NCBI GenBank assembly: GCA_029225085.1 | Contig: JAQXVU010000034.1 | Span: 1 to 41,011, forward strand | DNA: 41,011 bases | Origin: Eggerthellales bacterium | GTDB taxonomy: Bacteria; Actinomycetota; Coriobacteriia; Coriobacteriales; Eggerthellaceae | Direction: 5' to 3' | In this document: piece after piece, positions 31,788 to 39,285 of the stretch | How the letters are laid out: the number at the start of each line of letters is the position of its first letter | Position numbering within the stretch: the first letter of the stretch is position 1 | Program-made: the position numbers and the translations under genes | Notes under the pieces: model-generated | Database searches by the model: none | Told to the model about the DNA's origin: nothing | The model's input: the letters and a program-made list of their open reading frames with translations, nothing else

Positions 31788-31892
31788 GGGAGCCTGATGG
31801 TTCAATAGAGGAGGCTGAATCGTTCAACAGGGAGCCCAATGGTTCTATTGGGGGCCGATGACCCTGTTGGGAGCCCGATGGTTCAATAGAGG
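31788..31892 (+). repeat. Degenerate 21-base tandem repeat, about five units
   Basis: Units begin near 31788, 31809, 31830, 31851 and 31869. The outer two (GGGAGCCTGATGGTTCAATA and its copy at 31869-31892) match at 23 of 24 positions. One frame through it would encode EPDGSIE-type heptapeptides, but no start signal precedes it. The middle unit can fold as CCCAAT/ATTGGG. It lies between the permease and hydrolase genes. Confidence 0.75.
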
Positions 31893-31922
31893 CGCCTATT
31901 GCTAGGCGTGGGGAGGGTTCAC

Positions 31923-32744
31923 ATGGCTGAGCTGAGCATGCAGGAGAAGGTCTATTCCACTGAGATGGGCGATATTCACTACTGGGCCAATAAGGTGGAG
32001 GGTTCCCCGGTGACCTTGGTATTCCTCCCCGGTCTCACCGCTGACAGCCATCTTTTCGACAAGCAGGTGCAGGCCTTTTCGAGCACCTATTCTTGGATCG
32101 TTTGGGATCCTCCCGCCCATGGCAAGTCCCGTCCCTTCCAGCTGCGCTTCACGCTGCTGAACTGGGCGCAGTGGCTGCATGGGATCTTAGTTGCTGAGGG
32201 GACCGAGCGTCCTGTTTTGGTGGGCCAGTCGATGGGCGGCTACCTCTCCCAGATGTACATGGACGAGTACCCTGGCGAGGTGGCAGGCTTCGTATGCATA
32301 GACTCCGCCCCTCTGCAACGCTCCTACTACAGCAATTGGGAGCTGGCGGCACTGAAGCACATGGAGCCGGTGTATCGCGCCATCCCCTGGAAACCCCTGA
32401 TTACCTGGGGATCTAATGGCACGGCAACCTCTGAGTATGGTCGCGCCCTCATGCGCAAGACCATGCAGTCCTATGAGAAGGGCGAGTACTGCGCCCTGGC
32501 AGGTTGGGGCTTTAAGATTCTCGCGGAAGCGGTGGAAGAGGAGCGTCCCTACGAGATCACCTGTCCCGTGCAGCTGATCTGCGGCGAGAAGGATGGCGCT
32601 GGCTCGGCGAAGAGCTACAACAAACGTTGGGCGAAGAAGACCGGCTATCCCATGGCCTGGATTCCCGGCGCTGGTCATAACTCCAACACCGATAATCCCG
32701 AGATGGTGAATGGCCTGATCGAGGATTTGGTGAGATCGCTGTAG
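31923..32744 (+). CDS. Alpha/beta hydrolase
   Basis: 273 residues from the ATG after GGGGAGGG; an upstream in-frame start lacks a ribosome binding site. The nucleophile elbow is GQSMGG with Ser103, the acid is Asp224 in CGEKDG and the base is His252 in GAGHNS. The oxyanion region is FLPGLTADSHLFD and DPPAHGKS. The cap domain lies between about 130 and 210. It is a soluble cytoplasmic esterase, lipase or related hydrolase of unknown substrate. Separated by the tandem repeat from the ABC module, it is probably an independent gene. Confidence 0.9.
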   Translation: MAELSMQEKVYSTEMGDIHYWANKVEGSPVTLVFLPGLTADSHLFDKQVQAFSSTYSWIVWDPPAHGKSRPFQLRFTLLNWAQWLHGILVAEGTERPVLVGQSMGGYLSQMYMDEYPGEVAGFVCIDSAPLQRSYYSNWELAALKHMEPVYRAIPWKPLITWGSNGTATSEYGRALMRKTMQSYEKGEYCALAGWGFKILAEAVEEERPYEITCPVQLICGEKDGAGSAKSYNKRWAKKTGYPMAWIPGAGHNSNTDNPEMVNGLIEDLVRSL

Positions 32745-32770
32745 GGGGCGGCTGCCGTTTGGCGCGTGCT

Positions 32771-32936
32771 GGCGACTTTTCCGGTAAATGGCTTCCCGAT
32801 CGCGCGAAATCGGGCTTTCCTGCCGGATTTACCAAAGATTCCGTTTGAGTCTGAGAGCCTTGGGTCATTTACCGGGGAATCTGCCTGGAACCTCGGAAAA
32901 CCGAGGTTCCAAAGGTCATTTGTCAGGAAAGTCGCC
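32771..32936. repeat. Complex palindromic repeat element
   Basis: Imperfect 20-base terminal inverted repeats (GGCGACTTTTCCGGTAAATG at 32771-32790 and CATTTGTCAGGAAAGTCGCC at 32917-32936) enclose smaller stems: GGTAAAT/ATTTACC (32783-32833), CCCGAT/ATCGGG (32795-32814), AGATTCC/GGAATCT (32836-32882) and the perfect GGAACCTCGG/CCGAGGTTCC with an AAAA loop (32887-32910). It has no coding capacity. It looks like a miniature inverted-repeat element or a folded RNA placed between the hydrolase and the second GntR gene. Confidence 0.7.
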
Positions 32937-32993
32937 ACGGGCCCCTGAGCTCTTTCAGATAATTGCACAAAACCTCTAGTCATGTTGTTCTAT

Positions 32994-33016
32994 CTGTTAT
33001 AGTATAGCTATAACAG
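32994..33016. promoter_or_regulatory. Perfect palindromic operator of the second GntR module
   Basis: CTGTTATAG (32994-33002) and CTATAACAG (33008-33016) are perfect inverted 9-base arms around a 5-base spacer TATAG. TATAGT/TATAAC -10-like boxes lie inside it and TTGTTC at 32985-32990 is a -35 candidate, so a bound regulator would block the promoter. About 109 bases of untranslated leader separate it from the GntR gene. Confidence 0.75.
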
Positions 33017-33124
33017 AAGTACGGAACGCGTACATGAAACGACCGTGCTGAACGCGTGTTTTGCGGACGCATGAAATGAGTGTGCTGAATACGCGTTGAA
33101 GACGCACGAAGAGGAGGTTAGCGC

Positions 33125-33508
33125 ATGATTCTTTCAATCGACCAGCTGTCTTCCGACCCTATCTACCAGCAGATTCACGACCAAGTGGTTGCTGCGGTTG
33201 CCAAAGGGGAGCTTTCTGTGGGGGACGGTCTGCCCAGCGTGCGCTCTCTCGCCGCTGACCTGGGCATTAACCTGCACACGGTGAACAAGGCCTATGCCTT
33301 GCTGCGTGATGAGGGGTATGTGGTCATGAAGGGCCGCAAGGGTGCCTTCATCGCCGACTTTGCCGCCAGTGCCTCGTCTCAGCAGAGCGAGTCGGCGGAC
33401 AGCGCCCTGCACGAATCCCTCTATCAGCTGGCGTGCCAGTATGTCGCCCGGGGCGGAACCCCCGAGGGCTTTGTGGAACTCGCCCGTATCCAAGCTGCTC
33501 GTTTGTAG
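33125..33508 (+). CDS. GntR family regulator, YtrA subfamily
   Basis: 127 residues. SSDPIYQQIHDQVVAAV, GDGLPSVRSLAADLGIN and LHTVNKAYALLRDEGYV form the winged helix; a short helical tail follows from about residue 80. The ribosome binding site GAGGAGG is strong. It is followed 12 bases later by a membrane protein with DUF1648, a common partner for this regulator type. Self-repression through the perfect palindrome upstream is likely. Confidence 0.92.
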   Translation: MILSIDQLSSDPIYQQIHDQVVAAVAKGELSVGDGLPSVRSLAADLGINLHTVNKAYALLRDEGYVVMKGRKGAFIADFAASASSQQSESADSALHESLYQLACQYVARGGTPEGFVELARIQAARL

Positions 33509-33520
33509 GAAGGACTGATC

Positions 33521-34654
33521 ATGGAACAAAGCATCTTGCTTATCTGCCTGCTGGCAATTGTGCCCCTAGAGGGCTTTACCCTGGCGATAACGCCTTGGGT
33601 GCAGCGTCGCAACGAGTGCTTCGCGGTGACCGTCCCTCCTTCTGCCCAGAATCAGGGAAAACTGCGGGGGCTGAAGGTTCGCTACACCATCATCATGGCT
33701 GCCATCACGCTGGTGTGCACCGCTATCGTGGGGTTGGCGCTGTTCGGCGGCAACGATCTTTCCACTCAGGAGGGGAGCATGATGTTGGTTGTTGCGCTCC
33801 TCATCGGCTGCTTGCTGCCCTGCCTGCTTTCCTTCCTGCTCATGCTGTTGTTCCGCAAGATGGTGCGGAGCATTAAGTGGGAAGAGGGCTGGGTCTCTAC
33901 GGAGTCGGTGGTTGCCGCGGCGGTGTCCGAGGAAGATATTCCCAAGCCCCTGCCCTTGGCGGTGAACCTTATCTACTTGCCCATTATCGCGGTGACAGCG
34001 TTGCTGACGGTGGCTTGGTACCCTGCCATGCCGGACATGATTCCCATGAACGTCGACTTCTCCGGCAACGTGAACAACTGGGTCCCCAAATCCCCTCTCT
34101 CCGCATCCTTCCCCTTGGTTCTGGAAGTGTTCCTGGCGGTGGTCTTCGCCTTCTGCCACTGGAGCATGATTCGCTCGAAGAAGCACGTCGACCCTTCCGC
34201 GCCTGTTTCTAGTGCCTATGGCTACGGCGCCTTCCTGAGGGCTCAGAGCGTGCTGCTGGTGGTGTCCGGCCTGCTCGTTACCGTGGCATGCGGCGGGCTC
34301 TTCTTGCTGAGCTCCATGCGCATGGTGACGCTGGAGCTTGCTGCGGCCGCCATCTTGCTTGTCGCCATGGTCATCGTGGTGGGCTCGGTGATCATCATGG
34401 TGAAGTACGGCCAGGCTGGCTCGAAGGTGGCGCCGGTGGCCAAGGGCGAGAACGACATGCGCTTCGATGACGATGCGCGCTGGATCCTGGGCGTTTTCTA
34501 CTTCAACCCCAAAGATTCCAGCTTGTTCCTGCCCAAGCGCTTCGGCGTCGGCTGGACGGCCAACTTCGCCCGTCCCGCTGTGTGGCTCATCATCCTGGGC
34601 TTCGTGGTTCTGCTGGTGGCTCTGTTGCTGTTCTCCCTGAAGCTTGCTATGTAG
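33521..34654 (+). CDS. DUF1648/DUF5808 membrane protein
   Basis: 377 residues with about eight membrane helices. The DUF1648 motif is near residues 165-195 (WYPAMPDMIPMNVDFSG then NVNNWVPKS). Near the end, DDARWILGVFYFNPKDSSLF and PKRFGVGWTANFARP match DUF5808. DUF1648 occurs in SdpI, the immunity protein against the SdpC toxin of Bacillus, so a protective role against membrane-acting peptides is possible but not shown. It is co-transcribed with the GntR regulator and followed by a strong terminator. Confidence 0.85.
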   Translation: MEQSILLICLLAIVPLEGFTLAITPWVQRRNECFAVTVPPSAQNQGKLRGLKVRYTIIMAAITLVCTAIVGLALFGGNDLSTQEGSMMLVVALLIGCLLPCLLSFLLMLLFRKMVRSIKWEEGWVSTESVVAAAVSEEDIPKPLPLAVNLIYLPIIAVTALLTVAWYPAMPDMIPMNVDFSGNVNNWVPKSPLSASFPLVLEVFLAVVFAFCHWSMIRSKKHVDPSAPVSSAYGYGAFLRAQSVLLVVSGLLVTVACGGLFLLSSMRMVTLELAAAAILLVAMVIVVGSVIIMVKYGQAGSKVAPVAKGENDMRFDDDARWILGVFYFNPKDSSLFLPKRFGVGWTANFARPAVWLIILGFVVLLVALLLFSLKLAM

Positions 34655-34748
34655 AAGTTTGCTTCGCAGGTGTCCATGTGGAAGGTGCTGCTGACATTTT
34701 TGTGGGCGACCATATGGAAGATGGCTCTGTAGGAGAGCGAACGCGGAA

Positions 34749-34789
34749 AAGGCCCCGCACCGATCGTTCGTCGGTGCGGGGCCTTACTT
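34749..34789 (+). terminator. Rho-independent terminator of the second GntR module
   Basis: AAGGCCCCGCACCGA (34749-34763) pairs perfectly with TCGGTGCGGGGCCTT (34771-34785), followed by ACTTTTG. The 15-bp stem is the strongest in the window and may act on both strands. Confidence 0.9.
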
Positions 34790-34883
34790 TTGCTTTCGCG
34801 CGCTTTGGTTTAAAGAGAAAGCGCATCTGGATGGGCTGGTTGGCTAAGAGCGCGCTTGCGTGTTCGTAGCGTGGCCCAGGATC

Positions 34884-34970
34884 TGTCTAAGGCGCGAATC
34901 CTATGCGTAACCGAGAACCCTGTCTAAGGCGCGAATCCTATGCGTAGCCCAGGGCTCTGTCGAGGGCGCG
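34884..34970. repeat. 37-base tandem repeat reaching into the end of the oxidoreductase gene
   Basis: TGTCTAAGGCGCGAATCCTA plus TGCGTA occurs exactly at 34884-34909 and 34921-34946, with a weaker third copy (TGTCGAGGGCGCG) at 34958. The last codons and stop of the minus-strand oxidoreductase lie within the array, so the extra copies extend beyond the stop. Confidence 0.85.
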
Positions 34971-35900
34971 GGCGTTGCCCAAGGAGTAGTCTAGGGAGAC
35001 AACGGGCTTCTTGCCGGTGAGCACGCACTCGCCAAACTCCCAGAACTCGGTGATGTAGTGGTTGTGGCAGGTGACGGGAATGGTGCGGCGTCCGTCCTTG
35101 TCAGTGAGGATGAGCTGAATCTCGCCGAACTCGTGGTACCGGGCGGGAATCACCAAGACGCCCTTGTCGCCTACGATGGTGCGTACTGAATCGGTGAAGG
35201 AGTCGAAGGCCGCGTAGAAGGAGGCGGTCTTGCCGCCGGAGAACTTCATGCAGCACATGGCGTGCTCGTCTACCAGGGTGGTGGTGCCCACGCCAGGGAC
35301 GACCACCATGTCCGTTGGCTCTTCGCCCATGATTTCGCGGATGAAGCTCAGGCAGTAGCAGCCCAGGTCGTAGATGACGCCACCGCCGGTGTACTTGCTC
35401 AGGCGAATGTCGTCGGGGGTCACGCCATCGAAGGAGTAGCGTACGTCGATGTGACGGATGTTGCCGACAGCGCCAGCTTCCACCAGTTCCTTAGCCTTCA
35501 GCACCGCATCGCCCTGCAGGTAGGAGAAGGCTTCGGCCAGCACTACGTTGTTTCGCTTGGCGGCGTCGATCATTTCCTGCACCTCGGCGGCGTTCATGCC
35601 CAGGGGCTTCTCGCAGAGGACATGCTTGCCGGCATCCATGGCCTTGATGGCCCATTCCTTGTGCAGGAAGTTGGGAAGGGGGAGGTAGATGGCCTCGACC
35701 TCGGGGTCTGCCAGCAGCGCCTCGTAGTTGTCGTACATGCGCTTGGGATTGAACTGGCGGAAGGCCTCGCGGCGGCTTTCCTGTTTTCCTGCCACAGCGA
35801 TGAGCTGGGCATTGTCGGCTTGCAGTAGGGCGGGAATGGCCCTGTCTTTGGCGATGTTGGCGCAGCTGAGAACGCCCCAGCCCACTTTGCGATCGGACAT
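34938..35900 (-). CDS. Gfo/Idh/MocA family oxidoreductase
   Basis: 320 residues. The N-terminal Rossmann part starts WGVLSCANIAKDRAIPAL; CEKPLGMNAAEVQ has the family's EKP motif with the catalytic lysine. GGGVIYDLGCYCLSFIRE (about 174-191) belongs to the C-terminal substrate domain. The family oxidises or reduces sugars, inositols and related hydroxy compounds with NAD(P). The substrate cannot be named. AAGGAGG stands 7 bases before the ATG. It is a single gene whose 3' end is repeated in tandem. Confidence 0.93.
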   Translation of the reverse strand: MSDRKVGWGVLSCANIAKDRAIPALLQADNAQLIAVAGKQESRREAFRQFNPKRMYDNYEALLADPEVEAIYLPLPNFLHKEWAIKAMDAGKHVLCEKPLGMNAAEVQEMIDAAKRNNVVLAEAFSYLQGDAVLKAKELVEAGAVGNIRHIDVRYSFDGVTPDDIRLSKYTGGGVIYDLGCYCLSFIREIMGEEPTDMVVVPGVGTTTLVDEHAMCCMKFSGGKTASFYAAFDSFTDSVRTIVGDKGVLVIPARYHEFGEIQLILTDKDGRRTIPVTCHNHYITEFWEFGECVLTGKKPVVSLDYSLGNARALDRALGYA

Positions 35901-35939
35901 GTGCGTGCCTCCTTCTTTACGGTGTCGCTAGGAAGAAGT

Positions 35940-36401
35940 TTACGCTTTGCGGGGCTTCCTCAGCACGATGAGAGCCATGATTGCTGCGATAGCGACGGCC
36001 GCCAAAATCGACTGAATGTCCCCCAGGGCGATCATGGGAAGGCCCATGAGCATGCCGGAGGAGAAGGGGATGAGCCAGAACAGCCAGACGGCGATGCTGA
36101 ACTTGTGGAACCAATGCTTGGCGCGCTCGCTCTTCAGCAGCAGTACGCCAGCGGCCCAGATGGCGTGGATGGCCATGAGCGCCAGGCCTACAGCGCCGGT
36201 GATCAGATGAGGGGACATGCCTCCCTGGGAGAAGGATCCCATGAAAGAGGTACCGATGGTGTCACAGGTGACGCCGAGGATGAAGAAGAGGAAGTGAATG
36301 GGGCGCAGCTCGCCTTCGTGGCGCTCCCACATGACGCCGATGGTATAGAAGACCAGGGCGCCGCAGATGAAGAGTACGGCGAGCATAAGGGGCAGTGACA
36401 T
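35940..36401 (-). CDS. HsmA-like membrane protein
   Basis: 153 residues from the ATG that follows AAAGGAGAG; a longer frame upstream has no ribosome binding site. Five hydrophobic helices are predicted. LFICGALVFYTIGVMWERHEG, LGVTCDTIGTSFMGS, HAIWAAGVLL and WLFWLIPFSSGML fit the small HsmA family (TIGR03987), whose function is not established. It lies downstream of and in the same direction as a TetR gene, with repeated GTGAACA boxes in between. Confidence 0.75.
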   Translation of the reverse strand: MSLPLMLAVLFICGALVFYTIGVMWERHEGELRPIHFLFFILGVTCDTIGTSFMGSFSQGGMSPHLITGAVGLALMAIHAIWAAGVLLLKSERAKHWFHKFSIAVWLFWLIPFSSGMLMGLPMIALGDIQSILAAVAIAAIMALIVLRKPRKA

Positions 36402-36453
36402 AGGCTCTCCTTTTCCGAGTTTTCCTTGTGGGAATATCCTCGGATGGGGAGAG

Positions 36454-36538
36454 GTGAACATCAACGCGGTGTTGTTCACTCGGGGTAGACGCCGGTGGCG
36501 AGTGTCGTGAGGCGGTGTTGTTCACTTGGGAGAGACGC
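36454..36538. promoter_or_regulatory. Repeated boxes upstream of the HsmA-like gene
   Basis: GTGAACA (36454-36460) and TGTTCAC (36473-36479) form an inverted repeat. The TGTTGTTCAC box with its surroundings is duplicated: 36466-36492 and 36512-36538 match at 24 of 27 positions, 46 bases apart. The position between tetR and the HsmA-like gene suits a TetR operator, but it also fits the general pattern of short repeats after gene ends. Confidence 0.45.
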
Positions 36539-36550
36539 TGTGGAAGGCGG

Positions 36551-37102
36551 CTAGTACAGGGCCTTTTCCAGGCAGAAGAGCAGGGCTTCGGTGCTGTCGT
36601 CTCCCTTGGCGGCATTGCGTACGGCGGAAAGAACCAGCCCCGCGATGGCATCGGGGGTGACGTCTGGGGGAAGGGCATCGGTGCGGATGTCGGGGTCGAG
36701 GCTGAAAGCGTAGGCCAGGCCATGGCGAATGTGGGCGAACATCTGCTCTTCGCGCACCAGGGAGGCGTCGAGCTCGTCTGCGGGGAGGGCTTCTATTCCC
36801 TTCAGCCAATGGGTGCGAAACTCATCTATGACGGTAGGCACCCGTGTCGCCATATGACGGCAGAATTCCACGAAGTTAAGAGGGCCTTCCGGATTGCAGA
36901 AATCGCCGAAGAACTGATAGCGGAAGAAGCTCTCTATGGCAGCGACGCTGAGCTCGCTCTTATTGGCGAAATGGCGGTACACGGTGCCCACGGAAACACC
37001 GCAACGAGTGGCTAGCCCGCGGATGGTGAGGGCTGCAATGCCATGCTCGCTGGCGATGGCGCAGGCTTCTTCTAGAAGTGTCTGACGAGTTATAGGGGCC
37101 AT
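36551..37102 (-). CDS. TetR family regulator
   Basis: 183 residues. The N-terminal helix-turn-helix reads GIAALTIRGLATRCGVSVGTVYRHFANKSEL in its core (about 21-51), and the rest is the all-helical ligand domain. The ribosome binding site is GGGAGGGAA. It diverges from an SDR dehydrogenase gene 132 bases away and is followed by the HsmA-like gene. Either or both are its likely targets. The ligand is unknown; a bile acid is conceivable because of the neighbouring bile salt hydrolase. Confidence 0.9.
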   Translation of the reverse strand: MAPITRQTLLEEACAIASEHGIAALTIRGLATRCGVSVGTVYRHFANKSELSVAAIESFFRYQFFGDFCNPEGPLNFVEFCRHMATRVPTVIDEFRTHWLKGIEALPADELDASLVREEQMFAHIRHGLAYAFSLDPDIRTDALPPDVTPDAIAGLVLSAVRNAAKGDDSTEALLFCLEKALY

Positions 37103-37159
37103 GGTTGCCGTTCCCTCCCATCTTTTTCAGCAAGTCGCCGATGCTCATGAACCTTTTTA

Positions 37160-37191
37160 CCCGTTGTGGGGATATATCGCTACACAATGGG
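37160..37191. promoter_or_regulatory. Operator candidate between tetR and the SDR gene
   Basis: CCCGTTGTG (37160-37168) and CACAATGGG (37183-37191) are inverted arms with one mismatch around 14 bases. A -10-like TATAAC follows at 37194-37199. The site lies in the only space shared by the two divergent promoters. Confidence 0.5.
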
Positions 37192-37234
37192 ACTATAACA
37201 GTCTCATCAAGGAATACTCTAAAGGAGGTTTACT

Positions 37235-38035
37235 ATGGATAGACTCGCAGGAAAGGTTGCCATCGTAACCGGTTCCACCAGTGGCATCGGCATCGGCATC
37301 GCTAAGGCCTATGCAGCTGAGGGTGCTCACGTCATCATCTGCGGACGCCGCCAGGAGAAGGGCCAGGGCGTAGTAGATGAGATCGTCGCTGCAGGCGGCA
37401 AGGCCAGCTATCACTTCATGGACATGACCAAGCCCGAGAGCGTTGAGGCCATCATGGCTGACACCGTTAAGGAGTTCGGCAAGCTCGACATCCTGGTGAA
37501 CAACGCTGCTAACGTGTCCCTGAAGGACGGTCGTGTAGACGAGCTGACCCTCGAGATGTGGGATGCCATTCTGGGAAGCGACCTGCGCGGTACCTTCTAC
37601 GCCACCAAGTGCGCTCTTCCCTACATGCAGGAGAACGGCGGCGGTGCCATCGTGAACATCGGTTCTATGGCTTCTTGCGCTGGTGACCTGGGCTCTACCG
37701 CTTACGCATGCGCTAAGGCAGGCGTAGATATCTTCACCCAGTACGTCGCTCAGCAGTACGGCAAGGAGAACATCCGCTGCAACTGCATTCGTCCAGGCCT
37801 GATCGTCACTCCTGACAACGAGGCCAAGGTTCCCGATGTTCTGAAGGAGATCTTCATGGGCAGCATCATGGTGAACCGCTACGGTTGCCCAGACGATATC
37901 GCTCAGGCTGCTGTGTACTTCGCCTCCGATGAGGCCGCTTACGTGACTGGCCAGATCATCAACGTCGATGGCGGCATGAACTCTCATGCTCCTACTGTTG
38001 CCCAGTTCCGTCAGCTGAATTCCCGTACCTGGTAG
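37235..38035 (+). CDS. Short-chain dehydrogenase/reductase (SDR)
   Basis: 266 residues, classical SDR. TGSTSGIG (12-19) binds the cofactor, NNAA is at 89-92 and the catalytic triad is Ser144, Tyr157, Lys161. The usual fourth catalytic residue, Asn in the NLxG position, is Asp116 here (GSDLRGTF). The C-terminal part IRPGLIVTP, then DGGMNSHAP, covers the substrate. The ribosome binding site AAAGGAGG is strong. It converges on a bile salt hydrolase and diverges from TetR, so a hydroxysteroid (bile acid) dehydrogenase is a testable guess; sequence alone does not show it. Confidence 0.92.
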   Translation: MDRLAGKVAIVTGSTSGIGIGIAKAYAAEGAHVIICGRRQEKGQGVVDEIVAAGGKASYHFMDMTKPESVEAIMADTVKEFGKLDILVNNAANVSLKDGRVDELTLEMWDAILGSDLRGTFYATKCALPYMQENGGGAIVNIGSMASCAGDLGSTAYACAKAGVDIFTQYVAQQYGKENIRCNCIRPGLIVTPDNEAKVPDVLKEIFMGSIMVNRYGCPDDIAQAAVYFASDEAAYVTGQIINVDGGMNSHAPTVAQFRQLNSRTW

Positions 38036-38093
38036 AAGACTTCGCATTGGGGGGCGGAGATTCGACAGATACGTCGAGTATCCTTGATTAAAG

Positions 38094-38125
38094 AGAGGGC
38101 CTCGGGTTTTATCCCGGGGCCCTCT
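38094..38125. terminator. Bidirectional terminator between SDR and bile salt hydrolase genes
   Basis: AGAGGGCCTCGGG pairs with CCCGGGGCCCTCT (one G/T wobble) around a TTTTAT loop. On the minus strand CTTTAAT follows; on the plus strand the T-run is weak (TGCTGT). It serves the convergent gene ends. Confidence 0.7.
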
Positions 38126-38154
38126 TGCTGTGTCTGGCGACGATGGTGAGGCTG

Positions 38155-39135
38155 TTACTCTTCCACCATGATGAGCTGGGAAGAGTTCAGGTCGTGGTCG
38201 GCAAGGCGATAGCTGCGAACGGCCAGGTCCTCGTACTTCTCGTAGTAGCAGGTGCCGGTTGCCCCAGAATAGCCGGAGGCGAAGATGGTCTTTTCCACGT
38301 TGCCGGTCTTCATGATAGATGCGCCCTCGATCATGGCCACGCCCTGCAGGGTCTTGAACAGGCGGGTGACGTTCTCTCCCTCAGTATCCTTGGTGGGGTA
38401 GTGGTTGTTCAGATAGGCCACCCGCAGGAAGCGAGAGGTGGAATAGTAGTCGCCGGGCAGTGCGCGCATACCGGCGCCGGTGCCGTAGGCCTCCAGCTCT
38501 GCGGAGCCCCAGGTGCAGGTTGCGGGAACCTCGGGGGACACCATGTAGTAGGAACGCAGGTTTTCCATATGCCAGGGGAAGGTGGGCTGATTGGCTAGGA
38601 CATCGACGTCGTCGTTGTAGATGTGCATGCCGTCAGCCATGTATTCCACCACGATGCTGCGGGTGCCGTCGGCGATCATCCAATGAAGGTAGGAGGGTTC
38701 CATGCCGGCGACGCCCTTGCCTACGATAGCCACGTTCTTCAGGGCCTCTTCAGCCTGGCTGACGGTGGTGAAGTTGCGGGTGACCCACAGGGGCAGCTCG
38801 AAGGCGGCCAGGTTCACCTTGCCGGCAACGGGGGCGTCCTCGTACTTGGCGAAGCCGGCGAAGAGCAAACCTGCAATGGCGAGGCCGTTCTCGTTCATGC
38901 AGTCGAAGTACAGGGGCGTGTCGTTGGCCACGATGCCAATGCCGATGACGGCGTGAGGGTCGGGATCAGCCAGATTCGCCAGGGTCTGCTTGTGGGTTTC
39001 GTCTTCGAACTCCCAGGCGTGCTCCCAGTTCCTTGGCGCGATGACGGGGCTCTCGCCGTAGCCGAATTCCCAGTCGAGGTTTCTTCCGAAGAAGGTGTTG
39101 CCTGCTGCGTCGCTGAATCGTACCGATGTGCACAT
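38155..39135 (-). CDS. bsh: Bile salt hydrolase (choloylglycine hydrolase)
   Basis: 326 residues, the standard length. After removal of Met1 the nucleophile is Cys2 (MCTSVRFSD). The catalytic set is visible: Arg18 and Asp21 in GRNLDW, Asn81 in MNENGLAIAG, Asn182 in DVLANQPTF and Arg235 in LPGDYYSTSRFLR. The pattern NENGLAIAGLLF and the ANQPTF/WHMENL region favour bile salt hydrolase over penicillin acylase. It splits glycine or taurine from conjugated bile acids in the cytoplasm. The gut setting and the neighbouring SDR fit bile acid metabolism. AAAGGAGG precedes the start. Confidence 0.9.
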   Translation of the reverse strand: MCTSVRFSDAAGNTFFGRNLDWEFGYGESPVIAPRNWEHAWEFEDETHKQTLANLADPDPHAVIGIGIVANDTPLYFDCMNENGLAIAGLLFAGFAKYEDAPVAGKVNLAAFELPLWVTRNFTTVSQAEEALKNVAIVGKGVAGMEPSYLHWMIADGTRSIVVEYMADGMHIYNDDVDVLANQPTFPWHMENLRSYYMVSPEVPATCTWGSAELEAYGTGAGMRALPGDYYSTSRFLRVAYLNNHYPTKDTEGENVTRLFKTLQGVAMIEGASIMKTGNVEKTIFASGYSGATGTCYYEKYEDLAVRSYRLADHDLNSSQLIMVEE

Positions 39136-39285
39136 GATGGGCCTCCTTTACGCTGTGTGTTCGTTCGTTCGCTTGCTTTGGTTTCAGGGTATCCGTTGGC
39201 GTAGGCGTTGGAAGGCCTCTGGGCAAATCAGCAGCTAAAGAACATGGTCACGTGGCTAGCGAGACGCTTTTGTAACGGTGTGACA

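Noticed and set aside
31788-31892. A short CRISPR-like array
   Set aside because: Units are contiguous and degenerate with no unique spacers, and no cas genes are present. No CRISPR array was found anywhere in the window.
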